From an uncultured bacterium (GTDB lineage Bacteria > Bacillota > Clostridia > Christensenellales > Pumilibacteraceae): DNA of 11,290 bases. Location of the stretch: positions 1-11,290 of the forward strand of contig CATKFJ010000215.1 in the NCBI GenBank assembly GCA_949747725.1. Reading direction: 5' to 3'. Numbering within the stretch: position 1 is the first letter of the stretch; each line of letters begins with the position of its first letter. The notes below the pieces were generated by a model. It was not told where the DNA came from, made no database searches, and was given only the letters and a program-made list of their open reading frames with translations. The position numbers and the translations under genes are program-made. Positions 1 through 7,519 of the stretch are shown in pieces.

Positions 1-17
1 CGCCTCGCGGTGGGGTT

Positions 18-93
18 TGGAGCTACTGGGCGGACTCGAACCGCCGACCTGCTGATTACGAATCAGCTGCTCTACCAACTGAGCCACAGTAGC
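18..93 (-). tRNA. tRNA-Thr (anticodon CGT)
   Basis: Read on the minus strand, a full cloverleaf is visible. The 7-bp acceptor stem GCTACTG/CAGTAGC is at 87-93 and 22-28, the D arm has GCTC/GAGC, and the anticodon loop TTCGTAA (56-62) carries CGT at 58-60. The T arm is GGCGG/CCGCC with a TTCGAGT loop. The discriminator base is T and CCA is encoded (18-20). It reads threonine ACG codons. It is transcribed divergently from glpK. Confidence 0.97.
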
Positions 94-119
94 AAAATGC
101 AAGATATAAAGATGAGAGT

Positions 120-140
120 CGGCGGAGAGAAGAACCGCCG
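120..140 (-). repeat. Hairpin in the tRNA-Thr precursor leader
   Basis: A perfect 6-bp GC-only inverted repeat, CGGCGG (120-125) and CCGCCG (135-140), encloses a 9-base loop. It lies between the predicted tRNA-Thr start site (near 170) and the mature 5' end at 93, so it would be part of the 5' leader removed by RNase P. No T-run follows on either strand, so a terminator role is unlikely. Confidence 0.5.
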
Positions 141-176
141 TATGCCGTAACGCGTTATAGTTTACGCAACGGGAAT

Positions 177-205
177 AATATACCATAATTATTTTCGGTT
201 GTCAA
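177..205 (-). promoter_or_regulatory. Sigma-A type promoter for tRNA-Thr
   Basis: On the minus strand, TTGACA (plus 200-205) is followed by a 17-bp spacer and TATATT (plus 177-182). TGG directly precedes the -10 hexamer, which makes it an extended -10. The predicted start is near 170, about 77 bases upstream of the mature tRNA. Confidence 0.75.
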
Positions 206-287
206 GGAAATTATTGATATAATTGTTACGATTTGGCTTATATGAATAAAGAGTCGGAAAACGCGGATCTGTAAATTGCATTACGCA

Positions 288-317
288 TTGACAAGTTTTT
301 ATATTATATGATACAAT
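288..317 (+). promoter_or_regulatory. Promoter of glpK
   Basis: A consensus -35 TTGACA (288-293), an 18-bp spacer and -10 TACAAT (312-317), preceded by TGA to give an extended -10. The predicted start is near 324, giving a leader of about 22 bases. Confidence 0.75.
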
Positions 318-325
318 TATATCAT
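308..325. promoter_or_regulatory. Near-perfect palindrome over the glpK -10 and start site
   Basis: ATGATA (308-313) and TATCAT (320-325) form a perfect inverted repeat around CAATTA. The central AATT also pairs, so only one base pair (314/319) of the 18-bp palindrome is broken. It covers the extended -10 and reaches the predicted start site, a usual position for a repressor operator. No regulator gene is visible nearby, and an AT-rich promoter can give such symmetry by chance. Confidence 0.4.
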
Positions 326-345
326 TAAAATTATCGGGCGGAATA

Positions 346-1839
346 ATGAACTGCAAATACATATTATCTATCGATCAGGGAACTACGAGTTCGCGCGCAG
401 TGGTTTTCGACGGTCGCGGCGAATCGAAAGCTATAGCTCAAGCGGAATATGCGCAGTTATATCCGCGCGACGGGTGGGTGGAACACGATCCGCTCGAAAT
501 TTATTCGTCGGTCGCCGCCGTGACATCGGAGGCGCTTGCGCGGTGCGGACTCAACCGCAACGAGATAGCCGCTATAGGAATAACCAATCAGCGCGAAACG
601 ACAATAGTATGGGACAAGCATACGGGTTCGCCTGTTTATAACGCAATTGTTTGGCAATGCCGCCGCACTGCGGAGGTTTGCGATAAACTGAAGGCGGACG
701 GCTGTGCCGAAACGGTCTACGCCAAAACGGGTCTGCCGCTCGACGCGTACTTTTCCGCCACAAAACTTGCCTGGATACTCGACAACGTGTCGGGTGCGCG
801 CGAAAAAGCGGAAAAAGGCGATCTGTTGTTCGGCACGGTGGATACATATTTGATGTGGAAGCTGTCGGCAGGCGAGATTTTCGCGACCGACTACACAAAC
901 GCGTCGCGCACTATGCTGTTCAATATACATACGCTCGAATGGGATAAAGACCTGTTAGAGTTGTTCCGCATTCCTTGCGGTATGCTTCCCGAAGTGCGTC
1001 CGTCGGGAAGCCTGTTCGGACATACCGACGTAGCGGTGTTCGGTGCGCGCGTGCCTATCGCCGGTGTTGCCGGCGATCAGCAGTCCGCGCTTTTCGGACA
1101 GCGCTGTTTTAAAAGCGGCAAAGCCAAGAGCACTTTCGGCACGGGCTGTTTTCTTTTGATGAACACCGGCAACGACGCGGTCGTGAGCAAGCACGGGCTT
1201 ATAACTACGCTTGCGGCAAGCGCCGACGGCAAACCGACGTATGCTATAGAGGGCAGTGTTTTCGTCGGCGGCGCGATAGTTCAATGGTTGCGCGATCAGA
1301 TGCAATTGGTACGGACGTCTGCGGAAACTGAGCGGTATGCCAAATCGGTCGAAGATACGCTCGGAGTGTATATAGTTCCGGCGTTTGTCGGGCTGGGCGC
1401 GCCGTATTGGGATCCTTACGCGCGCGGCACGATAACGGGCATTACACGCGGTACGACGCGCGAACATTTTATACGCGCAGCGCTCGAGAGCATAGCTTAT
1501 CAAGTGAACGACGTGCTTGCGGCAATGGAAAAGGATTGCGGAATCAAAGTGGATCGGCTCGCGGTAGACGGCGGCGCGTCTGCCAACAATGCGTTAATGC
1601 AGTTTATGTCCGATATTTCGGCGCTTGATGTAGTTCGTCCCAAAACAATAGAAACTACGGCGCTCGGCGCGGCATATCTTGCCGGACTGACCGTTGGCGC
1701 GTTCGATATGGCGGAGCTTGAAAAGCCGAACGACGGCGAAACTTTGTTCAAGCCGAACATGGACGCGCAAAAACGCGCCAAACTGTTAGACGGCTGGACT
1801 GCGGCGGTAAAAAGAGCGCGCTATAACGATAACGTATAA
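346..1839 (+). CDS. glpK: Glycerol kinase
   Basis: This cytoplasmic enzyme phosphorylates glycerol with ATP to sn-glycerol 3-phosphate, feeding glycolysis and phospholipid synthesis. The 497 residues match the usual full length of the FGGY carbohydrate kinase family. Visible features are the N-terminal phosphate-binding segment DQGTTSSR (10-17), the substrate residues R83, E84 and Y135, the catalytic aspartate D244 in GDQQ, the TFGTG adenosine-site loop (263-267), [13 protein letters not shown] (349-361) and DGGASANN (408-415). The ATG follows GGGCGGA at a short distance. Enterococcal GlpK is activated by HPr phosphorylation of a histidine just before the VPIAG segment; here that stretch ([13 protein letters not shown]) has no histidine, so this control is probably absent. 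No glpF, glpD or regulator gene is adjacent, and no terminator is seen before ftsH. Confidence 0.97.
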   Translation: MNCKYILSIDQGTTSSRAVVFDGRGESKAIAQAEYAQLYPRDGWVEHDPLEIYSSVAAVTSEALARCGLNRNEIAAIGITNQRETTIVWDKHTGSPVYNAIVWQCRRTAEVCDKLKADGCAETVYAKTGLPLDAYFSATKLAWILDNVSGAREKAEKGDLLFGTVDTYLMWKLSAGEIFATDYTNASRTMLFNIHTLEWDKDLLELFRIPCGMLPEVRPSGSLFGHTDVAVFGARVPIAGVAGDQQSALFGQRCFKSGKAKSTFGTGCFLLMNTGNDAVVSKHGLITTLAASADGKPTYAIEGSVFVGGAIVQWLRDQMQLVRTSAETERYAKSVEDTLGVYIVPAFVGLGAPYWDPYARGTITGITRGTTREHFIRAALESIAYQVNDVLAAMEKDCGIKVDRLAVDGGASANNALMQFMSDISALDVVRPKTIETTALGAAYLAGLTVGAFDMAELEKPNDGETLFKPNMDAQKRAKLLDGWTAAVKRARYNDNV

Positions 1840-1859
1840 AATTAAAACTCCATTAAAAA

Positions 1860-1903
1860 TCGGTCACGTGGTAAAAAATGCTTGTACAATTCGGTCAAAC
1901 GTG
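1860..1903. repeat. Direct repeat across the ftsH promoter
   Basis: TCGGTCACGTG (1860-1870) recurs as TCGGTCAAACGTG (1891-1903), the second copy with two extra A residues. The copies are 31 bp apart, about three helical turns. The second lies in the spacer between -35 and -10 and the first just upstream of the -35. The second contains GGTCAAA (1893-1899), identical to one CtsR heptad, but the tandem partner three bases away that CtsR needs is missing. A different regulator, or chance, is possible. Confidence 0.4.
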
Positions 1904-1910
1904 ATATACT
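1882..1910 (+). promoter_or_regulatory. Promoter of ftsH
   Basis: -35 TTGTAC (1882-1887), a 17-bp spacer and -10 TATACT (1905-1910), preceded by TGA as an extended -10. The predicted start near 1917 gives an 80-base leader that begins just before the structured RNA at 1925. Confidence 0.75.
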
Positions 1911-1924
1911 ACTGAATAAGGAAA

Positions 1925-1993
1925 TTTTAAGTAGGGGTTTTATGCCCTAAATCGGGCGTAGACGTACTTAGAACGACCGATTCGGAGGAATCG
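1925..1993 (+). promoter_or_regulatory. Structured ftsH leader with alternative folds around the RBS
   Basis: Fold A: an outer 9-bp stem with one G-U (1925-1933 with 1965-1973), an inner 7-bp hairpin (1941-1947 with 1954-1960), and a perfect 6-bp hairpin CGATTC/GAATCG (1978-1983 with 1988-1993) that holds the GGAGGA ribosome binding site (1984-1989) in its loop and 3' arm. Fold B: TAGGG (1932-1936) with CCCTA (1945-1949), plus AATCGG (1950-1955) with CCGATT (1977-1982), which would release the ribosome binding site. The folds are mutually exclusive. All pairings were read directly; regulation is inferred. I recognise no known riboswitch class. Confidence 0.5.
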
Positions 1994-1996
1994 TAT

Positions 1997-4120
1997 TTGA
2001 AAACAAGCACTAAGGTATTGATAGCGGTCATAAGCGTTATTCTTATAGGCGTCATCATCGGCGTTATTGTTTACGCGTCCATGGGATTGCAAGAGAAAAC
2101 GTATACGGAACTCGTGAACGATATAAACGACGGAAGCGTGGTAGAGATATATCTCGAAAACGATACCGCTTATGTCCGCACGGACGACAGCGGCAAATCT
2201 TATAAATATAAGGTTTTTTCGCGTTACGAACTTGTAATCGAAGCCGTCGATAAATATGTAGGCAACGATGAAGATAAGCAGATAATCCTGTCCTTCAACG
2301 ATCGTTACGCAACTTCTATTACGGAATATATTATTCCCGTACTCGGTCTTGTGCTGCTCGTCGTTCTGATGATATTCATGTTTAAAGCGATGGGCAATGC
2401 CAACAAAACCACAATGGATTTCGGTAAGACCAAGACCAACATGCAAAATCAGCTTAAGGTCAGGTTTGCCGACGTTGCCGGAGCGGAAGAGGAAAAAGAG
2501 GAGCTTAAAGAGATCGTCGAGTTCCTTAAAAATCCGCAGAAGTTTACCGCAGTCGGCGCGCGCGTTCCGCACGGCGTACTGCTTGTAGGTCCGCCCGGAA
2601 CGGGTAAAACGTTGTTCGCCAAAGCCGTCGCCGGCGAGGCGAACGTGCCGTTCTTCTCTAAATCGGGTTCGGACTTTGTGGAAATGTTCGTAGGCGTAGG
2701 CGCGTCGCGCGTGCGCGATCTGTTCGATCAAGCCAAAAAGAATATGCCGTGCATAGTGTTTATAGACGAGATAGACGCGGTAGGACGGCAACGCGGCGCC
2801 GGTATGGGCGGCGGTAACGACGAACGCGAGCAAACGCTTAACCAATTGCTTGTGGCTATGGACGGTTTCGAGTCCAACGAGCATATCATCGTAATGGCGG
2901 CTACCAACCGCAGCGACGTTCTCGATCCGGCTCTTATGCGTCCCGGCAGATTCGACAGGCAGATATATGTCAACTTGCCCGACGTGCGCGGAAGGGAAGC
3001 GATATTCAAGGTTCACGCGCGCAACAAACCGCTTGCAGCCGACGTGGATTTCCAAACACTTGCGCGCATCACAAGCGGCTTTTCGGGCGCGGATATAGAA
3101 AATCTGCTTAACGAAGCTGCAATACTTGCGGCGCGCGAAAACCGTACGCGCATATCTATGGAAGATATGTTCGAAGGTATCGATAAGGTAGTAATGGGTC
3201 CGCAAAAGAAATCGCGGCTCGTCACGCCCGTCGATCAGCGTATCACAGCTTACCACGAAGCGGGACATGCGATCGTTGCGCGTATGACAAAGGGTTGCGA
3301 TCCCGTTCAGGAAGTTTCGATAATCCCTCGCGGTCAGGCTGCCGGATATACCATGTACAGACCCGATAACGATAACAACCACATATCGCATAGCAAAGTG
3401 CTCGGTATGCTCGCTCAGGCAATGGGCGGACGCGCGGCGGAAGAGCTTGTTATAGAGGACTACACGGCCGGAGCGGTCGGCGATATTCAGCAAGCGACAA
3501 ACATAGCGCGCAAGATGGTCACCGAGTGGGGCATGTCGGAGAAAGTCGGTCCCGTGTATTACGGCGGCAGTCAGGAAGTGTTCCTCGGCAGAGATTATCA
3601 AACCCAGCATTCTTATTCGGAACAAGTGGCGTCGCAGATAGACGGAGAAGTAAAGCGTTTGCTCGACGAAGCGCATGCCAAGGCGCTCAAGATACTTTCC
3701 GACAATCGCAAGATCATGGAAAACATGGCGCGCGTGCTGTTGGAATGCGAAACGATATATACCGAAGAAGTGGATATGCTTATGTCGGGAGCGTCGCCGG
3801 ACGAGGTCAAAAAAGCGCTCAACGAGCGGCTCAGTTACAAAGCGGCGCACAAAGGCGAAATGGAAAAAGCACCTGTTAAGAAGCTTTCTGACTTTAAGCC
3901 GATAGCCGAACCCGAAAAAGTAAGTACGATAGGCGGCGACACGGAACCCGATAGCTTGTCGGATCGGCAGGATCCCGTTGAAGCGAAAGGTACGGAAACG
4001 AGCGATAGCGACGCCGAAAAATCGGGACACAGTACCGCCAAAAAGCCTATCAAGCGCAGTACCGCCAAAACAAAGACGTCCGATGACGAAAACAAAGCGG
4101 ACGGCGGCGACGGCAAATAG
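1997..4120 (+). CDS. ftsH: ATP-dependent zinc metalloprotease FtsH
   Basis: A membrane-anchored hexameric AAA+ protease that extracts and degrades misfolded membrane proteins and selected soluble regulators. Of its 707 residues, helix 1 is at about 7-28, an extracytoplasmic domain at about 30-109 and helix 2 at about 111-132. The AAA module has Walker A GPPGTGKT (198-205), the pore motif FVGVG (231-235), Walker B IVFIDEID (253-260) and the second region of homology MRPGRFDR (314-321) with both arginine fingers. The protease has HEAGH (420-424) and the third zinc ligand D496 in GAVGD. The start is TTG, supported by GGAGGA seven bases upstream and by a correctly placed first helix. Residues from about 615 form a long, charged Lys/Asp/Ser/Thr-rich tail that I expect to be disordered. 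A membrane protein gene follows after 42 bases, probably in the same transcript. Confidence 0.97.
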   Translation: MKTSTKVLIAVISVILIGVIIGVIVYASMGLQEKTYTELVNDINDGSVVEIYLENDTAYVRTDDSGKSYKYKVFSRYELVIEAVDKYVGNDEDKQIILSFNDRYATSITEYIIPVLGLVLLVVLMIFMFKAMGNANKTTMDFGKTKTNMQNQLKVRFADVAGAEEEKEELKEIVEFLKNPQKFTAVGARVPHGVLLVGPPGTGKTLFAKAVAGEANVPFFSKSGSDFVEMFVGVGASRVRDLFDQAKKNMPCIVFIDEIDAVGRQRGAGMGGGNDEREQTLNQLLVAMDGFESNEHIIVMAATNRSDVLDPALMRPGRFDRQIYVNLPDVRGREAIFKVHARNKPLAADVDFQTLARITSGFSGADIENLLNEAAILAARENRTRISMEDMFEGIDKVVMGPQKKSRLVTPVDQRITAYHEAGHAIVARMTKGCDPVQEVSIIPRGQAAGYTMYRPDNDNNHISHSKVLGMLAQAMGGRAAEELVIEDYTAGAVGDIQQATNIARKMVTEWGMSEKVGPVYYGGSQEVFLGRDYQTQHSYSEQVASQIDGEVKRLLDEAHAKALKILSDNRKIMENMARVLLECETIYTEEVDMLMSGASPDEVKKALNERLSYKAAHKGEMEKAPVKKLSDFKPIAEPEKVSTIGGDTEPDSLSDRQDPVEAKGTETSDSDAEKSGHSTAKKPIKRSTAKTKTSDDENKADGGDGK

Positions 4121-4162
4121 TACAAATTCAAACTCCAATCAATAAATTCGGACGGAAACAAT

Positions 4163-4882
4163 ATGGCGAAGAAAAACAAAACAATCAAAAAGACGAATAA
4201 CGTTACGGTCACAAAGAGCGCGCACAGAACGTCGAATATAATAGTGTCTGTCGTCGGCGGCATTACGGCGCTCATACTCATAGCGATCGCCGTGCTGTGC
4301 GCCGTGCGTGTAGATCCGCTCGATAAGCTCGAAAGCCCCGAGCGTTACGATTTTTACGACCTCGGCAAATCATCCACGTCGCCGGAGTCTACTAACGATA
4401 ATATCCAGAGTAAGTTGCGCAACGCCATGAGCGATATGGATTTCAATATCATGAGCGCGATACTTCAATGGAATTGGGATTATTCGTATAACTTTGTCCG
4501 CAATACGAACGGCGATAAAATAAAAATGTCCGCCGAGGAAGTGGATAACATTGCGCCGTCGAGCGAGCAGTATATGGTAGAGTATATTTACAAGTCTGCC
4601 GAAATAGTCGACGGCGAAGTTCAACTGTCGTCCGTTAAGTCGCTTAACGTCGACGGCGAAACCGTTTACTTCGACAGAGTAAAGGTGCTTATCGGGAATA
4701 GCGACGGCAGTGTGGGCGAGATATATCTGTACCCGTACATTTACGATCGAGTAAAGAATAAAGTCGCCGACGACGGCGTTGCGTATGAAACGTATACCGT
4801 GACCGCAGTTAAAGTGCGCGCAAATACGTCCGATACCTATGTCGCTCTCGGTGAAATAGCAACTTTAATAAAGAACGGATAA
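4163..4882 (+). CDS. Membrane-anchored protein of unknown function
   Basis: I do not recognise this 239-residue protein. It begins with a basic Lys/Asn/Thr-rich cytoplasmic stretch (1-24), then one hydrophobic helix (about 25-48), then an acidic, Asp/Tyr/Val-rich domain (50-239) predicted outside the membrane. The later part has regularly spaced hydrophobic residues suggesting beta strands, for example GETVYFDRVKVLI and GSVGEIYLYPYIYDRV. There is no lipobox, sorting signal or catalytic motif that I can name. The ATG at 4163 has only a weak GGACGGA site upstream. Being 42 bases after ftsH with no promoter between them and a strong terminator behind, it is probably co-transcribed with ftsH. It could be an FtsH substrate or partner, but that rests on context alone. 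Confidence 0.85.
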   Translation: MAKKNKTIKKTNNVTVTKSAHRTSNIIVSVVGGITALILIAIAVLCAVRVDPLDKLESPERYDFYDLGKSSTSPESTNDNIQSKLRNAMSDMDFNIMSAILQWNWDYSYNFVRNTNGDKIKMSAEEVDNIAPSSEQYMVEYIYKSAEIVDGEVQLSSVKSLNVDGETVYFDRVKVLIGNSDGSVGEIYLYPYIYDRVKNKVADDGVAYETYTVTAVKVRANTSDTYVALGEIATLIKNG

Positions 4883-4883
4883 C

Positions 4884-4915
4884 TATTGCGATAGCAATAC
4901 AAAAGCTTTGCTTTT
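4884..4915. repeat. Two small perfect hairpins ahead of the terminator
   Basis: TATTGC/GCAATA (4884-4889 with 4894-4899, loop GATA) and AAAAGC/GCTTTT (4901-4906 with 4910-4915, loop TTT) lie in tandem right after the stop codon and ahead of the main terminator. They may protect the mRNA 3' end or be part of a dispersed intergenic repeat. One window cannot tell. Confidence 0.55.
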
Positions 4916-4920
4916 ATAAT

Positions 4921-4960
4921 AAATGAGCAGGCGCAGCGGTGCGCTTGCTCATTTTGATTT
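4921..4960 (+). terminator. Intrinsic terminator of the ftsH unit
   Basis: A 15-bp stem with a single G-U pair (4921-4935 with 4940-4954), loop GCGG, continues into TTTTGATTT. It lies 38 bases after the stop codon of the membrane protein gene. The A-rich 5' base of the stem means it could also act in reverse. Confidence 0.88.
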
Positions 4961-5010
4961 GATCGAATACCCGATTGAATTATATTTATCGATAAATTCT
5001 CTTATAGGAC

Positions 5011-5039
5011 TTGACAAAACGCGGCTATTCTTGTAAAAT
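5011..5039 (+). promoter_or_regulatory. Promoter of the surface protein unit
   Basis: A consensus -35 TTGACA (5011-5016), a 17-bp spacer and -10 TAAAAT (5034-5039). The predicted start near 5046 gives a leader of about 70 bases before the ATG at 5117. Confidence 0.8.
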
Positions 5040-5049
5040 TATGTATATG

Positions 5050-5110
5050 TTATGTTTGGATAGGTATATGTCGGTATGGGTCACCGTCGATTTATCAAAC
5101 ATAAAAAGGG
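5050..5110 (+). promoter_or_regulatory. Leader stem abutting the RBS of the surface protein gene
   Basis: TTATGTTTG (5050-5058) pairs perfectly with CAAACATAA (5096-5104). With G5059 bulged, three more pairs extend it (5060-5062 with 5093-5095). An internal hairpin CGGT/ACCG (5072-5075 with 5083-5086) fits inside. The 3' arm ends one base before the AAAGGG ribosome binding site (5105-5110), so folding could affect translation. Confidence 0.45.
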
Positions 5111-5116
5111 TTTATT

Positions 5117-7462
5117 ATGATTAAGAAATTACATTCGTTATTTATTAAAATCTTTGGTATTGTATGCGCGATGTGTTTGGTTGCGTTTGGATTTGTAGGA
5201 ATCGGTACCAAGGCTTATGCGGATGAAACGGACGGCGATACGTCGGTTTCGACTCAGCCGACTTGGAACGTAGAACCGTCTGTAAAACAATGGGTCTACG
5301 GCAATTTCGACGCGAATGTTAACGTTTTTTATGCCGAGGCGGCTAATGTGTCCGATGGGGCAAATATCGTTTTCTCGGTTCGCAACGGCGCCGGTGACGC
5401 GCTTTCTCCGTCGATATCCGTTCAGAACGGCGACGTGCAGATAACAAAGACCGTTTCGCTCGAAAATATTGCCGTCGAGTATATTTCGGTGGAAGACGAC
5501 AATTATTACAGGATAACAAATTCGGTAGAGAACGATAACATTAAATATTCGGCAGAAGAATATGCTTTAGCATTAAACACTTTACCGGTCGGCGCGTATA
5601 AACTTTATGTGCGAATGGAAAATTCAAGTGTTGTCGAACTCGATAAGACCGTAGATTTTAAAATTTTAGACAGGAATACTTGGACGATATCGCCCAACAT
5701 TATTTCATGGACGTACGGTAACTTTAATGCCGAGCTTAATGTTTTGTACGGTCAAGCGGCGGTTCTTCCCGAATCGGATATGTCGGACGTCCAACCGCCC
5801 GAAATCATGCCCGATGGCGATCCCGTCATTTCCGTACAGCATGACCGCGTTCACTTTTCAATCCTCGATATGACGGGTAGTCCCGTAACCGCTATGTTCG
5901 AACGTGACGGCGAGGAAACTTATATAGAGCTTGACGATATCGACGTTCAGCTTAATTTCGGCGAATCGAATAACGAGTATTACAGCGTTGTGGGCGATTA
6001 TGTAGACGGCATTAACGCTTTGCCTGTAAATAGATACATACTTCACGCTTGGGTAAACGAGGTCGAAGGCGAGTACGGCGCTATTTCAGAAGATGTAACT
6101 TTCGGTATTCTTCAAGCCCGTAACGGTTGGGTGGAAACGCCTAATATTATCCGTTGGACGTACGGCGATTTCGATCGCGACGTAAATCTTATTTCCGCCA
6201 AGCCGCTGTACTATTCGAATATTTCGGACATTACTTTTGCGATAACCGACGAGGACGGCGTAGTTTTGGACGGTCTTAACGCGTTTACCGTTACGGATAA
6301 AGGGATAGTAAGCGTTCAGACCGAAGAAAAACTCAAAGCGTTGCATGCCGGAGCGTACCGTTTGACAGCCACCGTCGTGGGTACTGATAACTATTCGGGA
6401 ATAGAAAATCAGTCGATCGCGTTTAACGTTTTGCAGTCGCCTAACGAATGGAAAACCTATCCTTCTATCGAGTCTTGGAAGGACGGCGAGTTTAATTCCG
6501 AAGTCAATATGCCCGTTGCGGAAGCGCTGTGGGGTACTGCCGTAATTGTTATTACCGATACAGATACGGGCGAAGAAGTGTACTACGACAGCGTCAACGG
6601 CATCAACCGCTTGAACGAAATGCGCCCCGAATCTTACAGGTTTACCGTCAGCGTAGAGGGCAATAACGATTACAGATCGCTCGAAAAAATGTTCATATTC
6701 CGTGTGTTCGAATCCGAAGACATTGTTGTCGGCGGCGGCGGTCTGCCTTGGTGGGCGGTATTGCTCATAGTGCTCGGTGCGCTTGCTGTTGTAGCCGTAG
6801 TGTTTGTCGTGCTCCACGTTAAAGGCATACTGAGAATGTTCACTACCAAGATGCTTGCATCGTTCCGTGCCAAAGCCGATATAGACGCTACTATTGCCGC
6901 CGTGCGAGTCGGCAAAATAACGGCGTACGCTCAGCATACCATGATGCAGCTCGAGGCAAGCGATCGCGAACAACAGGCTTTGTTAGACGCGGAAAACGAG
7001 AAGAATTTGGCGCTTGCCGCCGCTCAAGCCAAAGAAGAAAAGAAGGCTGCGCGCCGCGCCGCCGCTCTTGCGGAAAAAGCGCGTTCTCCCGAAGAGAAAG
7101 CCGCTGCGCTCGAGCAAAAGGCGAGCGCCATGAAAGAACGCGCCGCCGCATTGAAAGCTCGCGCTCAGGCTACGGAGCAAAAGGCGGCAGAGGTGGAGGA
7201 AAAAGCCGCTGCCATGAAGATTGCGTCGCAAGCAAGCAATAATCAGAATCTTAAAAAGGCGGAGGCGCTCGAGAAGAAAGCCAAGGAAACGGAAGCTAAA
7301 GCCGAAGAGCTTAAAGCGCGAGCAGACATCGTTCGCGATATAGCCGCGTCGCGTGCCGAAAAGAGCGGCGCGCATGAGACCGTCGACAGTAAGGAAGATC
7401 AAAGCGCCGCCGCGGCGGCAACGTCCGATCAACCTGTCGATGACGCGACGGCGGACGACTAA
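5117..7462 (+). CDS. Repeat-containing surface protein with transmembrane helix and cytoplasmic coiled coil
   Basis: The 781 residues form a clear modular protein. Residues 1-35 are a signal peptide with a likely cut after AYA. The ectodomain holds four diverged repeats starting at W50, W189, W338 and W445. Each opens with W-x3-P-x-(I/V)-x2-W-x2-G-x-F-x3-(V/L)-N, and at least the third ends with an AGAYRLTATVVGTDNYSG-type strand. From family knowledge this resembles Ig-like repeats of many Bacillota surface proteins (NxWTxxPSIxxWTYG type). A Gly-rich linker leads to a transmembrane helix (about 544-569). A cytoplasmic part follows, with an Ala/Lys/Glu coiled coil (about 615-745) and an acidic Ala/Asp-rich tail. 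There is no LPXTG motif. It may link the cell surface to an internal partner. The RBS is AAAGGG, six bases before the ATG. The specific function is unknown. Confidence 0.9.
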   Translation: MIKKLHSLFIKIFGIVCAMCLVAFGFVGIGTKAYADETDGDTSVSTQPTWNVEPSVKQWVYGNFDANVNVFYAEAANVSDGANIVFSVRNGAGDALSPSISVQNGDVQITKTVSLENIAVEYISVEDDNYYRITNSVENDNIKYSAEEYALALNTLPVGAYKLYVRMENSSVVELDKTVDFKILDRNTWTISPNIISWTYGNFNAELNVLYGQAAVLPESDMSDVQPPEIMPDGDPVISVQHDRVHFSILDMTGSPVTAMFERDGEETYIELDDIDVQLNFGESNNEYYSVVGDYVDGINALPVNRYILHAWVNEVEGEYGAISEDVTFGILQARNGWVETPNIIRWTYGDFDRDVNLISAKPLYYSNISDITFAITDEDGVVLDGLNAFTVTDKGIVSVQTEEKLKALHAGAYRLTATVVGTDNYSGIENQSIAFNVLQSPNEWKTYPSIESWKDGEFNSEVNMPVAEALWGTAVIVITDTDTGEEVYYDSVNGINRLNEMRPESYRFTVSVEGNNDYRSLEKMFIFRVFESEDIVVGGGGLPWWAVLLIVLGALAVVAVVFVVLHVKGILRMFTTKMLASFRAKADIDATIAAVRVGKITAYAQHTMMQLEASDREQQALLDAENEKNLALAAAQAKEEKKAARRAAALAEKARSPEEKAAALEQKASAMKERAAALKARAQATEQKAAEVEEKAAAMKIASQASNNQNLKKAEALEKKAKETEAKAEELKARADIVRDIAASRAEKSGAHETVDSKEDQSAAAAATSDQPVDDATADD

Positions 7463-7519
7463 TAATATTAACAGATAACCTTGCGCCGATAATTCGTGCG
7501 TCGGGATAAGGAGTTTGAT

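Noticed and set aside
271..290. A catabolite-repression (cre) site upstream of glpK
   Set aside because: The best stretch (TGTAAATTGCATTA) lacks the central CG and the required symmetry.
1883..1909. A full CtsR operator in the ftsH promoter
   Set aside because: Only one heptad, GGTCAAA, is present. Neither the heptad position upstream nor the one downstream matches at the required three-base spacing.
1940..4138. A 732-codon open frame on the minus strand, antisense to ftsH
   Set aside because: It mirrors almost exactly the extent of ftsH, whose protein is unmistakable. The antisense translation is rich in Arg, Phe, His and Tyr with no domain, as expected from the codon bias of the real gene.
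6086..6973. A 295-codon minus-strand frame under the surface protein gene
   Set aside because: Its composition is the same kind of antisense shadow, with no ribosome binding site and no recognisable domain. The plus-strand frame has a signal peptide, repeats and a membrane helix.
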